Shown: piece by piece, positions 24,948 to 33,865 of the stretch
Layout: every line of letters begins with the position of its first letter
Position numbering within the stretch: the stretch's first letter is position 1
NCBI RefSeq assembly: GCF_011806405.1
Contig: NZ_JAATOW010000003.1
Coordinates: 186,001-250,000 of the forward strand
Direction of reading: 5' to 3'
Source of the DNA: Pseudooceanicola sp. HF7
Lineage (GTDB): Bacteria > Pseudomonadota > Alphaproteobacteria > Rhodobacterales > Rhodobacteraceae
DNA length: 64,000 bases
Program-made: the position numbers and the translations under genes
Notes under the pieces: model-generated
What the model saw: the letters and a program-made list of their open reading frames with translations, nothing else
What the model was told of the DNA's origin: nothing
Database searches by the model: none

Positions 24948-25610
24948 ATGACTATCACTCTGCCCAATATGCTTACAATGCTGAGGCTGCTTGCGGCCCC
25001 CGGTATTGCGCTCTGTTTCCTGGCTTTGCCCCGTCCTGCGGCGGACGCCTGGGCCCTAGGTATCTTCGTCGTCGCCTCCCTGACGGATTACGTTGACGGC
25101 TATCTCGCGCGGTCCCTCGACCTGGTGACCAAGCTTGGAACGATGCTGGACCCGATCGCCGACAAGGCGATGGTAGTGATCGCTCTGGCGGTCCTCATGC
25201 ATTATTCCTCCCTGTCTGAGCTGCTCATCCTGCCCGTCGCGCTGATCCTCTTCCGGGAGGTCTTCGTTTCCGGTTTGCGGGAATACCTGGGCGACACGGC
25301 GGGTCTGCTGAAGGTCACCAAGCTGGCCAAGTGGAAGACCACGGCGCAGATGGTGGCGATTGCCGTACTTCTTGCGCAGGGCATTGCAGAGCACCAGCTG
25401 GGCGAAGCCATCTTCGGGCTGGACAACGACACGGTGAAGGGGATCGTGGCCGGTACGTCAGAGGACCAGGGCCACCTTGGCATGCTTCTTACCTTCAGCG
25501 AGTGGCTGGCCCGCGCCGGTGTGCTTCTGCTTTGGCTGGCGGCGGCGCTGACCGTGATCACCGGGGCCGATTACTTCCTCAAGGCGCGGCCACATCTCAA
25601 GGACGAATGA
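24948..25610 (+). CDS. pgsA: CDP-diacylglycerol--glycerol-3-phosphate 3-phosphatidyltransferase
   Basis: PgsA makes phosphatidylglycerol phosphate in the inner membrane. The 220-residue product has four or more membrane helices and the CDP-alcohol phosphotransferase motif DGYLARSLDLVTKLGTMLDPIADK, split here by function as DG-x2-AR-x8-G-x3-D-x3-D. The N-terminus LPNMLTMLRLL is typical. It is the first gene of pgsA-moaD-moaE. The moaD ribosome site sits just after its stop. Confidence 0.95.
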   Translation: MTITLPNMLTMLRLLAAPGIALCFLALPRPAADAWALGIFVVASLTDYVDGYLARSLDLVTKLGTMLDPIADKAMVVIALAVLMHYSSLSELLILPVALILFREVFVSGLREYLGDTAGLLKVTKLAKWKTTAQMVAIAVLLAQGIAEHQLGEAIFGLDNDTVKGIVAGTSEDQGHLGMLLTFSEWLARAGVLLLWLAAALTVITGADYFLKARPHLKDE

Positions 25611-25627
25611 TGTCTGAAGGATTGACC

Positions 25628-25873
25628 ATGGACGTGCTCTATTTCGCCTGGGTCCGGGAACGGATCGGCGTACCGAAGGAACGCGTGCAGACAAGCGCTG
25701 CCACGGTGCAGGAGTTGGTTGCGGAGCTGCGTGGGCGCGAGGAACGCTATGCTTTGGCCTTCGCGGATCTAGACGCCCTGCGGGTTGCCGTGGACCAAGA
25801 ACTCTCCGAATTCGATGCCTCTTTGGCCGGCGTGCGCGAAGTGGCCTTCTTCCCGCCCATGACGGGGGGCTAG
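25628..25873 (+). CDS. moaD: Molybdopterin synthase small subunit MoaD
   Basis: MoaD carries the thiocarboxylate sulfur donated to precursor Z by MoaE. The 81-residue ubiquitin-like protein ends in PPMTGG, with the C-terminal Gly-Gly needed for activation. GAAGGA lies 7 bp before the ATG at 25628. An in-frame ATG at 25607 overlaps the pgsA stop but would lengthen the protein beyond the family norm. Followed after 1 bp by moaE. Confidence 0.94.
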   Translation: MDVLYFAWVRERIGVPKERVQTSAATVQELVAELRGREERYALAFADLDALRVAVDQELSEFDASLAGVREVAFFPPMTGG

Positions 25874-25874
25874 G

Positions 25875-26357
25875 ATGTCTGGCAAGCGTTCCGCCCCGGA
25901 GATCCGGGTTCAGCCCGCCCCCTTCGATCCTGGTGCGGTCCTGTCCGAGTTCACTGCGAAGGCGGCCTTGGCTGGGGCAGGGGCCCTTGTCAGTTTCACC
26001 GGCCTGGTGCGTGATATCCCCGGCGCAGAGACCCTTGATCACATGGAGATCGAGCATTATCCGGGAATGACGGAAAGCGCGCTTACATCGATCGCGGAAG
26101 AGGCAATGACCCGCTGGGCGGTTAGTCCGGTGCTGATCCTACACCGCTTCGGGACCATGCGTCCCGAAGAACCGATCATGATGGTGGCAACCGCTTCTGC
26201 CCACCGGCAGGACGCCTTCCTGGCCGCTGATTTCCTGATGGATTACCTGAAAAGCCGCGCGCCCTTCTGGAAGAAGGAAGTGACCACCGGCGGCACGGCC
26301 TGGGTCGCCGCGAAAGACAGCGACGAACACGCCCTCAAGCGCTGGTCCGAAGACTAG
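25875..26357 (+). CDS. moaE: Molybdopterin synthase catalytic subunit MoaE
   Basis: MoaE inserts sulfur from MoaD into cyclic pyranopterin monophosphate to form molybdopterin. The 160-residue product has SFTGLVRD, EIEHYPGMTE, HRFGTM and the catalytic lysine region APFWKKE. The C-terminus is slightly shortened compared with some homologs but includes all active-site segments. It follows moaD directly and ends the operon. Confidence 0.95.
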   Translation: MSGKRSAPEIRVQPAPFDPGAVLSEFTAKAALAGAGALVSFTGLVRDIPGAETLDHMEIEHYPGMTESALTSIAEEAMTRWAVSPVLILHRFGTMRPEEPIMMVATASAHRQDAFLAADFLMDYLKSRAPFWKKEVTTGGTAWVAAKDSDEHALKRWSED

Positions 26358-26381
26358 TCAAGGGGCTGGGCAAAGGCCCAA

Positions 26382-26711
26382 TCAGTCTTGCTGGTGTGTC
26401 TTGCCAAGCTGCGCGCGCAGATCTTCGGCTTCCGAGCGGGCCTCGCGCAGGCCATCCATGGTCGCGCGCAACTCTGCTTCTGTCTGGGACAGCTGGTTGG
26501 TCAGGTCCGCTTCGCGCTGCTCAAGGTAACTGATCGCTTGGTCGCGGGTTTCCTCTGCATCGTGCAGTTCCTGCGCCATCCGGTCCAGTTCGCCCATGTC
26601 GGCGGTATCCACCTTGGTAAACCGGTGGATCAGCCAATAGGCAAACCAGCCGAGGCAGAAGGCCACGAACAGGATGATCGCCGTGGCTATGATAAATTCG
26701 TTCCTGTTCAC
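26382..26711 (-). CDS. Small membrane-anchored coiled-coil protein
   Basis: This 109-residue protein has one N-terminal membrane helix (about residues 6-28). A long charged coiled-coil (about 38-105) follows, with many Glu/Gln/Leu in heptad spacing. Family function is not recognised. It lies 118 bp downstream of the OmpA-BON gene on the same strand and might share its transcript. The moaE gene converges on it. Confidence 0.65.
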   Translation of the reverse strand: MNRNEFIIATAIILFVAFCLGWFAYWLIHRFTKVDTADMGELDRMAQELHDAEETRDQAISYLEQREADLTNQLSQTEAELRATMDGLREARSEAEDLRAQLGKTHQQD

Positions 26712-26829
26712 CTATGCCGTCCCCTGACATCTGCCCAAGGCTTGCGTGCGCGGCCTTGGAAATACGTGCTTTGCGGCCCGTGACGCTGGCCGCCGGTCCG
26801 CCCTTATTGCCTGTCCCCACAGGCCGGGC

Positions 26830-28761
26830 TCAATCGGTGGTGCCGACGTCCTCTGCTTCGTCGGTCCCGGTCTGTTCCTCTGAATCAGCGGTTCCCTGAT
26901 CGGTCTCGTCCTCTGTTTCCGGGCTCTCCTCTGCCGCGTCCGCAGCTTCGGTGGCGTCTGCGATCAGGCGGAACTCGATCCGGCGATTGGCTTCGCGCCC
27001 TTCAGCTGTCCCGTTGTCCGCGATCGGATCGCTTTCGCCGAAGCCGTTGGCCTCGAAAGTACGGGTCAGGACACGCCGCATCCGAAGCTCGTTCAAAACG
27101 GCCTGAGCGCGGTCATTGCTGAGGGAGAGGTTCATGGATTCCCGTCCCTGGCTGTCCGTATAACCCGCGATCTCCAGCGGAAGTTCCGGACATGTCTTGA
27201 GAATTTCGGCCAGATCGTCAAGCAGGGCGCGGCTGTCACTGTCCACGGTCGCGGAGCCCGGTTCGAAATTGATCTTCTTTTCGCCCTGGAGGGCGTTGAT
27301 CTGGGCGATGCACTCTTCAGGCGTAGGAAGGGCCGCCGATGGATCAAGTTTCTCCTGGTAGGTCACGTCGATCTGGAACTCCGCACCCTCGCCAAGCCGT
27401 GCGCCGAACAGCTGGGCGATATCCGCGCTTGCATCCTCATTGCCTGTATTGCCGCGGATCTCAACCGAATCCGGGGTGACGGTGACAGCGCCGTTGGCAA
27501 GGCGGGACAGTGCGTCGAGTGCCGCCAGAACCCGGATCGACCAGCCTTCGGGAAGGTCTTCATCAAGCCGGGCGGCGGTATAGATCCGGTCGCTTCCAAA
27601 GCGCGCCTTGGCCAGGGATTCGGCTGCATTGCGCATCACTTCGTCCGGGACACGTCCGCGCAGTTGCACCTGGCCTTCCGGGCTGAGCGTGGCAAGGAAC
27701 TCCGGCGGGCCTTCTTCTTCCTCCTCGGGCAGTTCGGGCAGAACCGCGTGCAGGGCGAAGACATCGGGCAGGCTGTTTTCCAGCTCACCTAGAACTTCAT
27801 CGAAGCGGGCCTGGGGGGTACCTTCCTGGGCGATAAGGCTGATATCGGCATCAGAGAGGGTCACGGAGCCGCCGCCAAGCTGCCCCACGGCCAAGATGGC
27901 CTGCGATGCGGCGCGTCCCCACTCGGATGAGGGCACACCAAGGCCGATCGTGCAGCGCGGGGTGGATTTCAGGCCTGCCTCGGCGGCCGCGGCAAGGATG
28001 CGGTCCCGGGCGCCCTCGGTGTCGGCTGAGCAGGCATCGAAACGCGCGCCATCCGCGTCCACCACGAAACGCAGGGTAAAGGGGGCAATGATCGGGCGCG
28101 GCGCAGAGATCTCTGTCTCCAGCTCGATCTCGGTTCCTGCCAGGCTGCGCAGTTCGCTTTCCATCTGGCGCTTCTCCGGCATGGAGTTGCTCATGGCGGT
28201 GACGGCGACGTTATTGGCAGAGAGAGAGATCTTGGAACGCGGCAGATCGGCGAGAGCTTCCACAGCGAAATCCACCGTGCGGGCCCAGCCCCTGGGGGTG
28301 GCGTAATCGGCAGTTTGCAGCAGGTCGGAGACATCAGTGACGCCCTCGAGCCGGGCAATTCGGCGCACTAGGGCCTCGCGGTCCATGGCCGCCGGCACGA
28401 GGCCAATCAAGGAGATGTCGCGGTCGTTGCGCAGAATCTCGATGGAGAAATGCGGTGCGCTCAGCCCGGTGCCAGCTTCCACGGACATCTGATCGATCAC
28501 GCGAGAGGCATCTACGACCGTACTTGCCGCGGTCTTTGCCCGGAACCGCTGGGCCTCGTCCGGGGCCGTGCCGGTCAGGATGACCTGCAACCCGTTGGCT
28601 TCCACCTCGGCCCAGCCAAGGTTCTTCACATCAAGCGCGGTGCGAATCCCGATTTCAGAGGCATCCTCTACCTTGCCTACGGCGAAACCGGCCGCAACGA
28701 GGCTTCCGGCGGCCGCAACTGCAAAAGTTCCGGCGAGAATGGCTATTGAGGATACGCGCAT
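26830..28761 (-). CDS. OmpA family protein with BON-like repeats and acidic tail
   Basis: This 643-residue envelope protein has an N-terminal signal or anchor (about residues 6-28). At least three BON-like stretches follow (VILTGTAPDEAQ, ISLIGLVPAAMD, VQLRGRVPDEVM), then an OmpA/MotB peptidoglycan-binding domain (about 490-600; NFEPGSATV, GYTDSQG, NDRAQAVLNEL, NRRIEFRL). A strongly acidic low-complexity tail of about 45 residues ends the protein. BON plus OmpA is also the layout of mycobacterial ArfA. It probably bridges membrane and cell wall. The acidic tail might bind cations or calcium. Function is otherwise unknown. Confidence 0.85.
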   Translation of the reverse strand: MRVSSIAILAGTFAVAAAGSLVAAGFAVGKVEDASEIGIRTALDVKNLGWAEVEANGLQVILTGTAPDEAQRFRAKTAASTVVDASRVIDQMSVEAGTGLSAPHFSIEILRNDRDISLIGLVPAAMDREALVRRIARLEGVTDVSDLLQTADYATPRGWARTVDFAVEALADLPRSKISLSANNVAVTAMSNSMPEKRQMESELRSLAGTEIELETEISAPRPIIAPFTLRFVVDADGARFDACSADTEGARDRILAAAAEAGLKSTPRCTIGLGVPSSEWGRAASQAILAVGQLGGGSVTLSDADISLIAQEGTPQARFDEVLGELENSLPDVFALHAVLPELPEEEEEGPPEFLATLSPEGQVQLRGRVPDEVMRNAAESLAKARFGSDRIYTAARLDEDLPEGWSIRVLAALDALSRLANGAVTVTPDSVEIRGNTGNEDASADIAQLFGARLGEGAEFQIDVTYQEKLDPSAALPTPEECIAQINALQGEKKINFEPGSATVDSDSRALLDDLAEILKTCPELPLEIAGYTDSQGRESMNLSLSNDRAQAVLNELRMRRVLTRTFEANGFGESDPIADNGTAEGREANRRIEFRLIADATEAADAAEESPETEDETDQGTADSEEQTGTDEAEDVGTTD

Positions 28762-28823
28762 GAATTGGCCGCGGGTCGTTGAGTTTCGGCCTTGTGTCTA
28801 GAGTGCAAATGCCGGGCTTGCAA

Positions 28824-29780
28824 TCAAAGCAGGATGGCACAGGCGAAAAACGGCAGTGGCAGCAGCGCGGCATCCCTGTTCGACCGGAAGAGGCGCAGCA
28901 AGCCGTCATTGTCTTCGCCGTCGTAGCTGCGCAGTTGCCAGAGCATGTGTGCCCCCATGCAGTACAGCCCGGCAAGCGCCACGAAAGAGGCCAGCGTCTG
29001 CCCCGACAGGGCCGTCAGGACGGCCAGGCTGAGCAGGATCATCGTGCCGATAAGGAAGCGCGACAGCCAGAGAGGCGTGCGCTCCATGAACAGGCGGGCG
29101 GTGGATTTCACCCCGATCAGCGCATCATCTTCCTTGTCCTGGTGGGCGTAGATCGTGTCGTAGAACAGCGTCCAGAAGATGCCCCCGACGTACATGATCA
29201 CCGCGGGCCAGGCCAAGCTGCCGGTATGGGCCGTCCAGGCCAGAAGGGCGCCCCAGTTGAAGGCCAGGCCCAGGAAGATCTGCGGCCACCAGGTGAAGCG
29301 CTTGGCGAAGGGGTAGACGCAGACCGGCAGTAGGGAAATCACCCCAAGCAGGATGGCCATGGGCGGGAAGGTCAGCAGGATGGCGAAGGCGACCAGCGCC
29401 TGGATGATCATCCAGGCCGCAGCTTGCTTGGCGCTGACCTGGCCCGACGGGATGGGACGCGACCGCGTGCGCTCCACGGCGCCGTCGAAATCCCGGTCGG
29501 TGATGTCGTTCCAGGTGCAGCCCGCGCCGCGCATCAGCATGGCCCCCAGCCCGCATCCGATGAAGATCCACAGGTCCTGCCAGCGCGGCTGCCCGTCATG
29601 GGCCATGGCCAGCAACAGTGCCCACCAGCAGGGCAGCAGCAGCAGCCAGGTCCCAATCGGGCGATCCGCCCGGCTGAGCCGCAGGTAGGGGCGTGTCCAG
29701 GCGGGGGCGTGGATATCGACCCAGTTGCCCTTGACGGCATCCGAGACCTGTCCCTCTGGTGTCGTGTCGCGGCTGGTCAT
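28824..29780 (-). CDS. ubiA: 4-hydroxybenzoate octaprenyltransferase
   Basis: UbiA attaches the polyprenyl tail to 4-hydroxybenzoate in ubiquinone synthesis. The 318-residue multi-helix protein has the first Asp-rich motif NDITDRDFDG (about residues 90-99) and the second around YAHQDKEDD (about 215-223). The ATG at 29780 is chosen for family length over an upstream codon at 29804. It is divergent from rsmE with only 11 bp between start codons, so promoters must overlap. Confidence 0.94.
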   Translation of the reverse strand: MTSRDTTPEGQVSDAVKGNWVDIHAPAWTRPYLRLSRADRPIGTWLLLLPCWWALLLAMAHDGQPRWQDLWIFIGCGLGAMLMRGAGCTWNDITDRDFDGAVERTRSRPIPSGQVSAKQAAAWMIIQALVAFAILLTFPPMAILLGVISLLPVCVYPFAKRFTWWPQIFLGLAFNWGALLAWTAHTGSLAWPAVIMYVGGIFWTLFYDTIYAHQDKEDDALIGVKSTARLFMERTPLWLSRFLIGTMILLSLAVLTALSGQTLASFVALAGLYCMGAHMLWQLRSYDGEDNDGLLRLFRSNRDAALLPLPFFACAILL

Positions 29781-29791
29781 ATGTAGTCCCC

Positions 29792-30538
29792 ATGGATGCT
29801 GCAAAGATCAGGCTCTATGTAGAGCACCCGCTGGCCGAAGGGCAAACCGTTCTGCTGGACCGGGACCAGGCGCATTACCTCTTTGGGGTCATGCGGCTGA
29901 CCGCAGGCGCGCCGGTTGCGCTTTTCAATGGAACGGATGGCGAGTGGCAGGCAGAGGTGACCGCCGCAGGCAAACGCGGTGGCGAACTGACCTGCCGCAG
30001 TAGGTCACGGGACCAGTTGTCGCCCCCGGATCTCTGGCTTCTCTTCGCGCCGATCAAGAAGACGCGCACCGATTTCATCGTGGAAAAGGCGGCAGAGATG
30101 GGTGTGGCCCGGATCCAGCCGGTCCAGACCGAGTTCACCAATGCAGAGCGTATCCGCCGCGATCGCCTTCAGGCCCATGCGGTTGAGGCGGCCGAGCAAT
30201 GCGGCAGTACCTATATCGCGGAGGTGGCGGAGCTTCAGCGCCTTGACCGCCTGCTTGCCGATTGGCCTGCGGATCGTCAGCTGATGTTCTGTGACGAGGC
30301 CTTTGCCGATGCTTCTTACGGAACGCCCGACGGTGCGCCGCGATCCCTTGAGGACGCGCCGAAGGGGGAATGGGCCATCCTGATCGGGCCCGAAGGCGGG
30401 TTTTCAGAGGCCGAGCGCAGGCGGCTGCACGGATTGCCCTTTGCCTGGCCGGTCCAGCTGGGGCACAGGATCCTGCGGGCCGATACCGCGGCCGTGGCGG
30501 CCCTGACGCTCTGGCAGCTGAAGCTGGGGGAGTGGTGA
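29792..30538 (+). CDS. rsmE: 16S rRNA (uracil(1498)-N3)-methyltransferase
   Basis: RsmE methylates U1498 of 16S rRNA. The 248-residue SPOUT-fold enzyme has the N-terminal PUA-like domain (LDRDQAHYLFGVMRL) and the C-terminal knot with LIGPEGGFSEAE and LGHRILRADTAAVAAL. The ATG at 29792 fits; the frame is open a little earlier. The stop overlaps the next ATG by one base, suggesting coupling to the GNAT gene. Confidence 0.94.
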   Translation: MDAAKIRLYVEHPLAEGQTVLLDRDQAHYLFGVMRLTAGAPVALFNGTDGEWQAEVTAAGKRGGELTCRSRSRDQLSPPDLWLLFAPIKKTRTDFIVEKAAEMGVARIQPVQTEFTNAERIRRDRLQAHAVEAAEQCGSTYIAEVAELQRLDRLLADWPADRQLMFCDEAFADASYGTPDGAPRSLEDAPKGEWAILIGPEGGFSEAERRRLHGLPFAWPVQLGHRILRADTAAVAALTLWQLKLGEW

Positions 30539-31392
30539 TGCTGCGCGTCGCCGCATCTGAAGATGCCGCTCTGATCGAGGGGTTTCTTTCCGGGTACCCT
30601 GAAACATCCATGTTCCTGCGCGGCAACCTTGCCGCCCATGGCATCGGGGACACCGCGGATCCGCAGGCCACGGATTTCTTCCTGTGGTTTGAAGAAGACG
30701 AACTGAGAGGTGTCGTGGGCCTGACGCGCTCCGGCTTTCTGATGTGCCAGATGCCGGGGCAGGGGGATGCGGCTTTCGCAGCGGTGGCGAAGGCGCTGGA
30801 GGGCCACCGGATCGTGGGGCTGACCGGTGCGGCGGACCAGGCAGAACGCTTCCTGGCGGCCCTTGGTCTTGATCCGCACCTGAGGGTGAACCACGTGGAA
30901 CCGCTCTACCGGCTCGAACTTTCGAGCCTGGCGACGGCCCCGCTGATCTGTCGTCCGGCAGAGCAATGGGAAATTCCGATGCTGACGGAGTGGTTTGCAG
31001 AATATGAGACCGATACTGGGCTGGCCCCTCTGGATCCGGAAGAACTGCGCACCGGAGCGATTGCGCGGGCGGAACGCGCGGCTGGCCATCCCGATTGCCG
31101 GCTCTTGATGGAAAAAGGGCGGCCGGTGGCCATGGCCGCGCTCAACGCCCGCGCGGGCGACCATGTGCAGGTCGGGGGTGTCTTCACGCCGCGCGATTAT
31201 CGCAACCGGGGATACGGGCGGCAGGCGACGCAGGCCTTGCTGCTGCATGCCCGCTCTCAAGGGGCGCGCGTGGCGTTCCTGTTTGCCAACAACCCGGCGG
31301 CGGCGCGCGCCTACGAGGCCATCGGTTTTCGGCAAATCGGCGAGTACCGTGTTGCGCTGACGAATGCGCCTGTCGCGCTGGAGGTCTCATGA
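30538..31392 (+). CDS. GNAT family N-acetyltransferase
   Basis: This 284-residue protein has an N-terminal GNAT-like half of unknown function and a C-terminal canonical GNAT domain. The acetyl-CoA loop is YRNRGYGRQA, followed by FANNPAAARAYEAIGF. The substrate is unknown. It overlaps rsmE by 1 bp and the next gene by 4 bp, so all three are one transcript. Confidence 0.87.
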   Translation: MLRVAASEDAALIEGFLSGYPETSMFLRGNLAAHGIGDTADPQATDFFLWFEEDELRGVVGLTRSGFLMCQMPGQGDAAFAAVAKALEGHRIVGLTGAADQAERFLAALGLDPHLRVNHVEPLYRLELSSLATAPLICRPAEQWEIPMLTEWFAEYETDTGLAPLDPEELRTGAIARAERAAGHPDCRLLMEKGRPVAMAALNARAGDHVQVGGVFTPRDYRNRGYGRQATQALLLHARSQGARVAFLFANNPAAARAYEAIGFRQIGEYRVALTNAPVALEVS

Positions 31393-31907
31393 TCCGTCCT
31401 GAACTTCGGCAGCAGATCACACGATGGCGCGAGGCGCTCGTTGGGCTGGCGGTTCTGTGCCTTGGTCTTTTCTGGCTCATTTCCAGTTTTGGCCTGCTGC
31501 GATGGATCGGTGTCGTGGTCGCGCTTGGTGGCGGCGCTCTGGTCTTTGCCGGGATCCAGCGCGGGCGTTTCCGGGGGAAATCCGACGGGCCCGGAGTGGT
31601 GGAAATCCGCGAAGGCCAGATCGGCTATTTTGGCCCCTTCACCGGCGGCGCCGTCGCCCTGACTGAAATGAACAGGCTGGCGCTGGATGCCGGCGCGACC
31701 CCGCCCAGCTGGCGGCTTAGTCAATATGGCCAGCCCGACCTGCTGATCCCGCTCAATGCCGAGGGCGCGGATGCGCTCTTCGATATCTTCGCAGCCCTGC
31801 CCGACATCCGGACGGGGCGCCTGGTGACAGAGGTGCAGCGCGCCAGTACCGGGCAAAGCGATGCCAACGTTGTCATCTGGGATCGCGCCCGGCTTCGCCT
31901 GAACTGA
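31389..31907 (+). CDS. Conserved membrane protein of unknown function
   Basis: This 172-residue protein has two N-terminal membrane helices (about residues 17-55) followed by a cytoplasmic domain of about 110 residues. The domain has alternating strands (VVEIREGQIGYFGPFTGGAVAL) and resembles PH-like domains of small membrane proteins by appearance only. Its ATG overlaps the GNAT stop by 4 bp. No family is recognised. Confidence 0.72.
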   Translation: MIRPELRQQITRWREALVGLAVLCLGLFWLISSFGLLRWIGVVVALGGGALVFAGIQRGRFRGKSDGPGVVEIREGQIGYFGPFTGGAVALTEMNRLALDAGATPPSWRLSQYGQPDLLIPLNAEGADALFDIFAALPDIRTGRLVTEVQRASTGQSDANVVIWDRARLRLN

Positions 31908-31932
31908 GCCAGGCGGACGCAGGCACCTTCCA

Positions 31933-31961
31933 TTGACACTCGGACGAAATCGGTTTTGATC
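31933..31961 (+). promoter_or_regulatory. Predicted promoter of gshA
   Basis: TTGACA and TTGATC are separated by 17 bp, 61 bp before the gshA start. The -35 is consensus and the -10 is weak. Confidence 0.4.
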
Positions 31962-32022
31962 AGGACCTCATGACCCGGCCAACTTCGGCAGCAGTCCCAG
32001 GAAAAGACGCGGAGCTCCCCAT

Positions 32023-33393
32023 ATGTCCATCCCCCAATCCGGCGGCGGTCCGATCGAACGCCATGAACAAATGGCGGAATACCTGGCCGAGGGCTGCAAG
32101 CCCAAGGAAGACTGGCGCATCGGTACGGAGCACGAGAAATTCGGCTACTGCAAGGACAGCCTGAAGCCGCTGCCCTACGAGGGTGAGCGCTCCATTCATG
32201 CCGTGCTGTCCGGCCTGCGTGACCGCTACGGGTGGGAGCCCGTGGAAGAGGGCGGCAAGCTGCTTGGTCTGCAGAAGGACGGCGCCAATGTCTCGCTTGA
32301 GCCCGGCGGCGCGCTGGAGCTCTCGGGCGCTCCGCTCGAGACCATCCACCAGACCTGCGACGAGGTGAACGAGCACCTTAAGGAAGTGAAGAGCATCGCC
32401 GACGAGATCGGCGTGGGCTTCATCGGTCTCGGTGCCGCGCCAACCTGGAGCCATGAGGAAATGCCCCTCATGCCGAAGGGCCGCTACAAGCTGATGGATG
32501 CCTATCAGAACCGCGTCGGGACCACCGGCACCACCATGATGCGGCGCACCTGCACCGTGCAGGTGAACCTCGATTTCGGCTCTGAAGCGGACATGGTGCA
32601 GAAGATGCGCGTGGCGCTGGCGCTGCAGCCCGTGGCCACGGCGCTTTTCGCCAATTCGCCCTTCTTCGAGAACAAGCCCAACGGCATGAAATCCTACCGC
32701 TCCTGGGTATGGCGCAACATGGACGCAGCACGCACCGGCATGCTGCCCTTCGTCTTTGAAGAGGGCTTCGGCTTCGAGGCCTGGGTGGAATATGCGCTCG
32801 ATGTGCCGATGTACTTCGTCTACCGCGATGGCAAGTACATCAACGCCTTGGGACAGTCCTTCCGGGACTTCCTGAAGGGTGAATTGCCCGCGCTGCCGGG
32901 TGAGACGCCGACGCTCAGCGACTGGGCCGACCACCTGACGACTCTCTTCCCCGAGGCGCGGCTGAAGAAATTCATCGAAATGCGCGGCGCCGATGGTGGG
33001 CCCTGGCGGCGGCTTTGTGCGCTGCCGGCCTTCTGGGTCGGCCTGACCTATGACCAGGGTGCCCTTGATGCGGCTTGGGACCTGGTGAAGGGCTGGACGC
33101 CAGCCCAACGTGAGGCGATGCGGGTTGCGGCCGCCGACCAGGCGCTTCAGGCGGAAGTCGACGGGATCCGTATGCATGATCTGGCGCGTGAAGTGCTGGA
33201 CATTGCAGAGGGCGGCCTGAAGGCCCGGGCGCGCCCCGGCGCCGGTGGGCTGATCCCTGATGAAACGCATTTCCTGAACGCACTGCGCGAAAGCGTGGAA
33301 AGCGGCAAGGTGCCCGCGGATGAGCTTCTGGATGAATACAACGGCCCCTGGGACCAGGATGTGACCAAGATCTTCGGCCAGTACAGCTATTGA
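32023..33393 (+). CDS. gshA: Glutamate--cysteine ligase (alphaproteobacterial/plant type)
   Basis: GshA makes gamma-glutamylcysteine, the first step of glutathione synthesis. The 456-residue protein belongs to the group shared by alphaproteobacteria and plants, with IGTEHEKFGY (about residues 40-49), PGGALELSGAP and MMRRTCTVQVNLDF. It is a single gene bounded by a predicted promoter and a strong terminator. GGAG lies about 11 bp before the ATG. Confidence 0.95.
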   Translation: MSIPQSGGGPIERHEQMAEYLAEGCKPKEDWRIGTEHEKFGYCKDSLKPLPYEGERSIHAVLSGLRDRYGWEPVEEGGKLLGLQKDGANVSLEPGGALELSGAPLETIHQTCDEVNEHLKEVKSIADEIGVGFIGLGAAPTWSHEEMPLMPKGRYKLMDAYQNRVGTTGTTMMRRTCTVQVNLDFGSEADMVQKMRVALALQPVATALFANSPFFENKPNGMKSYRSWVWRNMDAARTGMLPFVFEEGFGFEAWVEYALDVPMYFVYRDGKYINALGQSFRDFLKGELPALPGETPTLSDWADHLTTLFPEARLKKFIEMRGADGGPWRRLCALPAFWVGLTYDQGALDAAWDLVKGWTPAQREAMRVAAADQALQAEVDGIRMHDLAREVLDIAEGGLKARARPGAGGLIPDETHFLNALRESVESGKVPADELLDEYNGPWDQDVTKIFGQYSY

Positions 33394-33416
33394 AGCAATC
33401 GGATCAGGATTGGCAG

Positions 33417-33441
33417 GGGGCGGTGTGAACCGCCCCTTTTT
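33417..33441 (+). terminator. Rho-independent terminator after gshA
   Basis: GGGGCGGT-GTGA-ACCGCCCC is followed by TTTTT, 24 bp after the gshA stop codon. Confidence 0.92.
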
Positions 33442-33459
33442 GCTTTCTGCCGACTGGTG

Positions 33460-33843
33460 TCACGCGGCTTCGTTAACGGAAGCGGGCATCGGGTCCGGAC
33501 CGAAACGGTTGGGACCTTCGGTGCCCGGGCGGGCGTACCAGACCACCAGAATGATCCAGCCGATGACCGGGATGATGCCCAGCAGAATCCACCAGGCGGA
33601 TTTGTCGATATCATGCAGACGGCGCCCGGCGACGCAGATGCTGGGCAACAGGATCGCCAGCGCGAAGAGGCTGGAGAGGATGTCGAAGATCCCGAACTTG
33701 CTCGGATCGCCGGCAAGGATGGACAGGACGATGTTCACGATCGCGCAGCCCAGCCAGAACCACCAGAATTCAGACCGCACGGCGCGACCGGAAATGACGG
33801 CGTAATTCGACAGGACGGATCTTATGGATTCGCCAAAGGTCAT
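33460..33843 (-). CDS. DUF805 family membrane protein
   Basis: This 127-residue inner-membrane protein has three or four hydrophobic helices and the DUF805 hallmarks SGRAVRSEFWWF (about residues 18-29) and VAGRRLHDIDKSAWW. Molecular function is unknown. It is 22 bp downstream of plsY on the same strand and converges on gshA. Confidence 0.9.
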   Translation of the reverse strand: MTFGESIRSVLSNYAVISGRAVRSEFWWFWLGCAIVNIVLSILAGDPSKFGIFDILSSLFALAILLPSICVAGRRLHDIDKSAWWILLGIIPVIGWIILVVWYARPGTEGPNRFGPDPMPASVNEAA

Positions 33844-33865
33844 GCTTCCCCCGAAAAGAGGAGCC

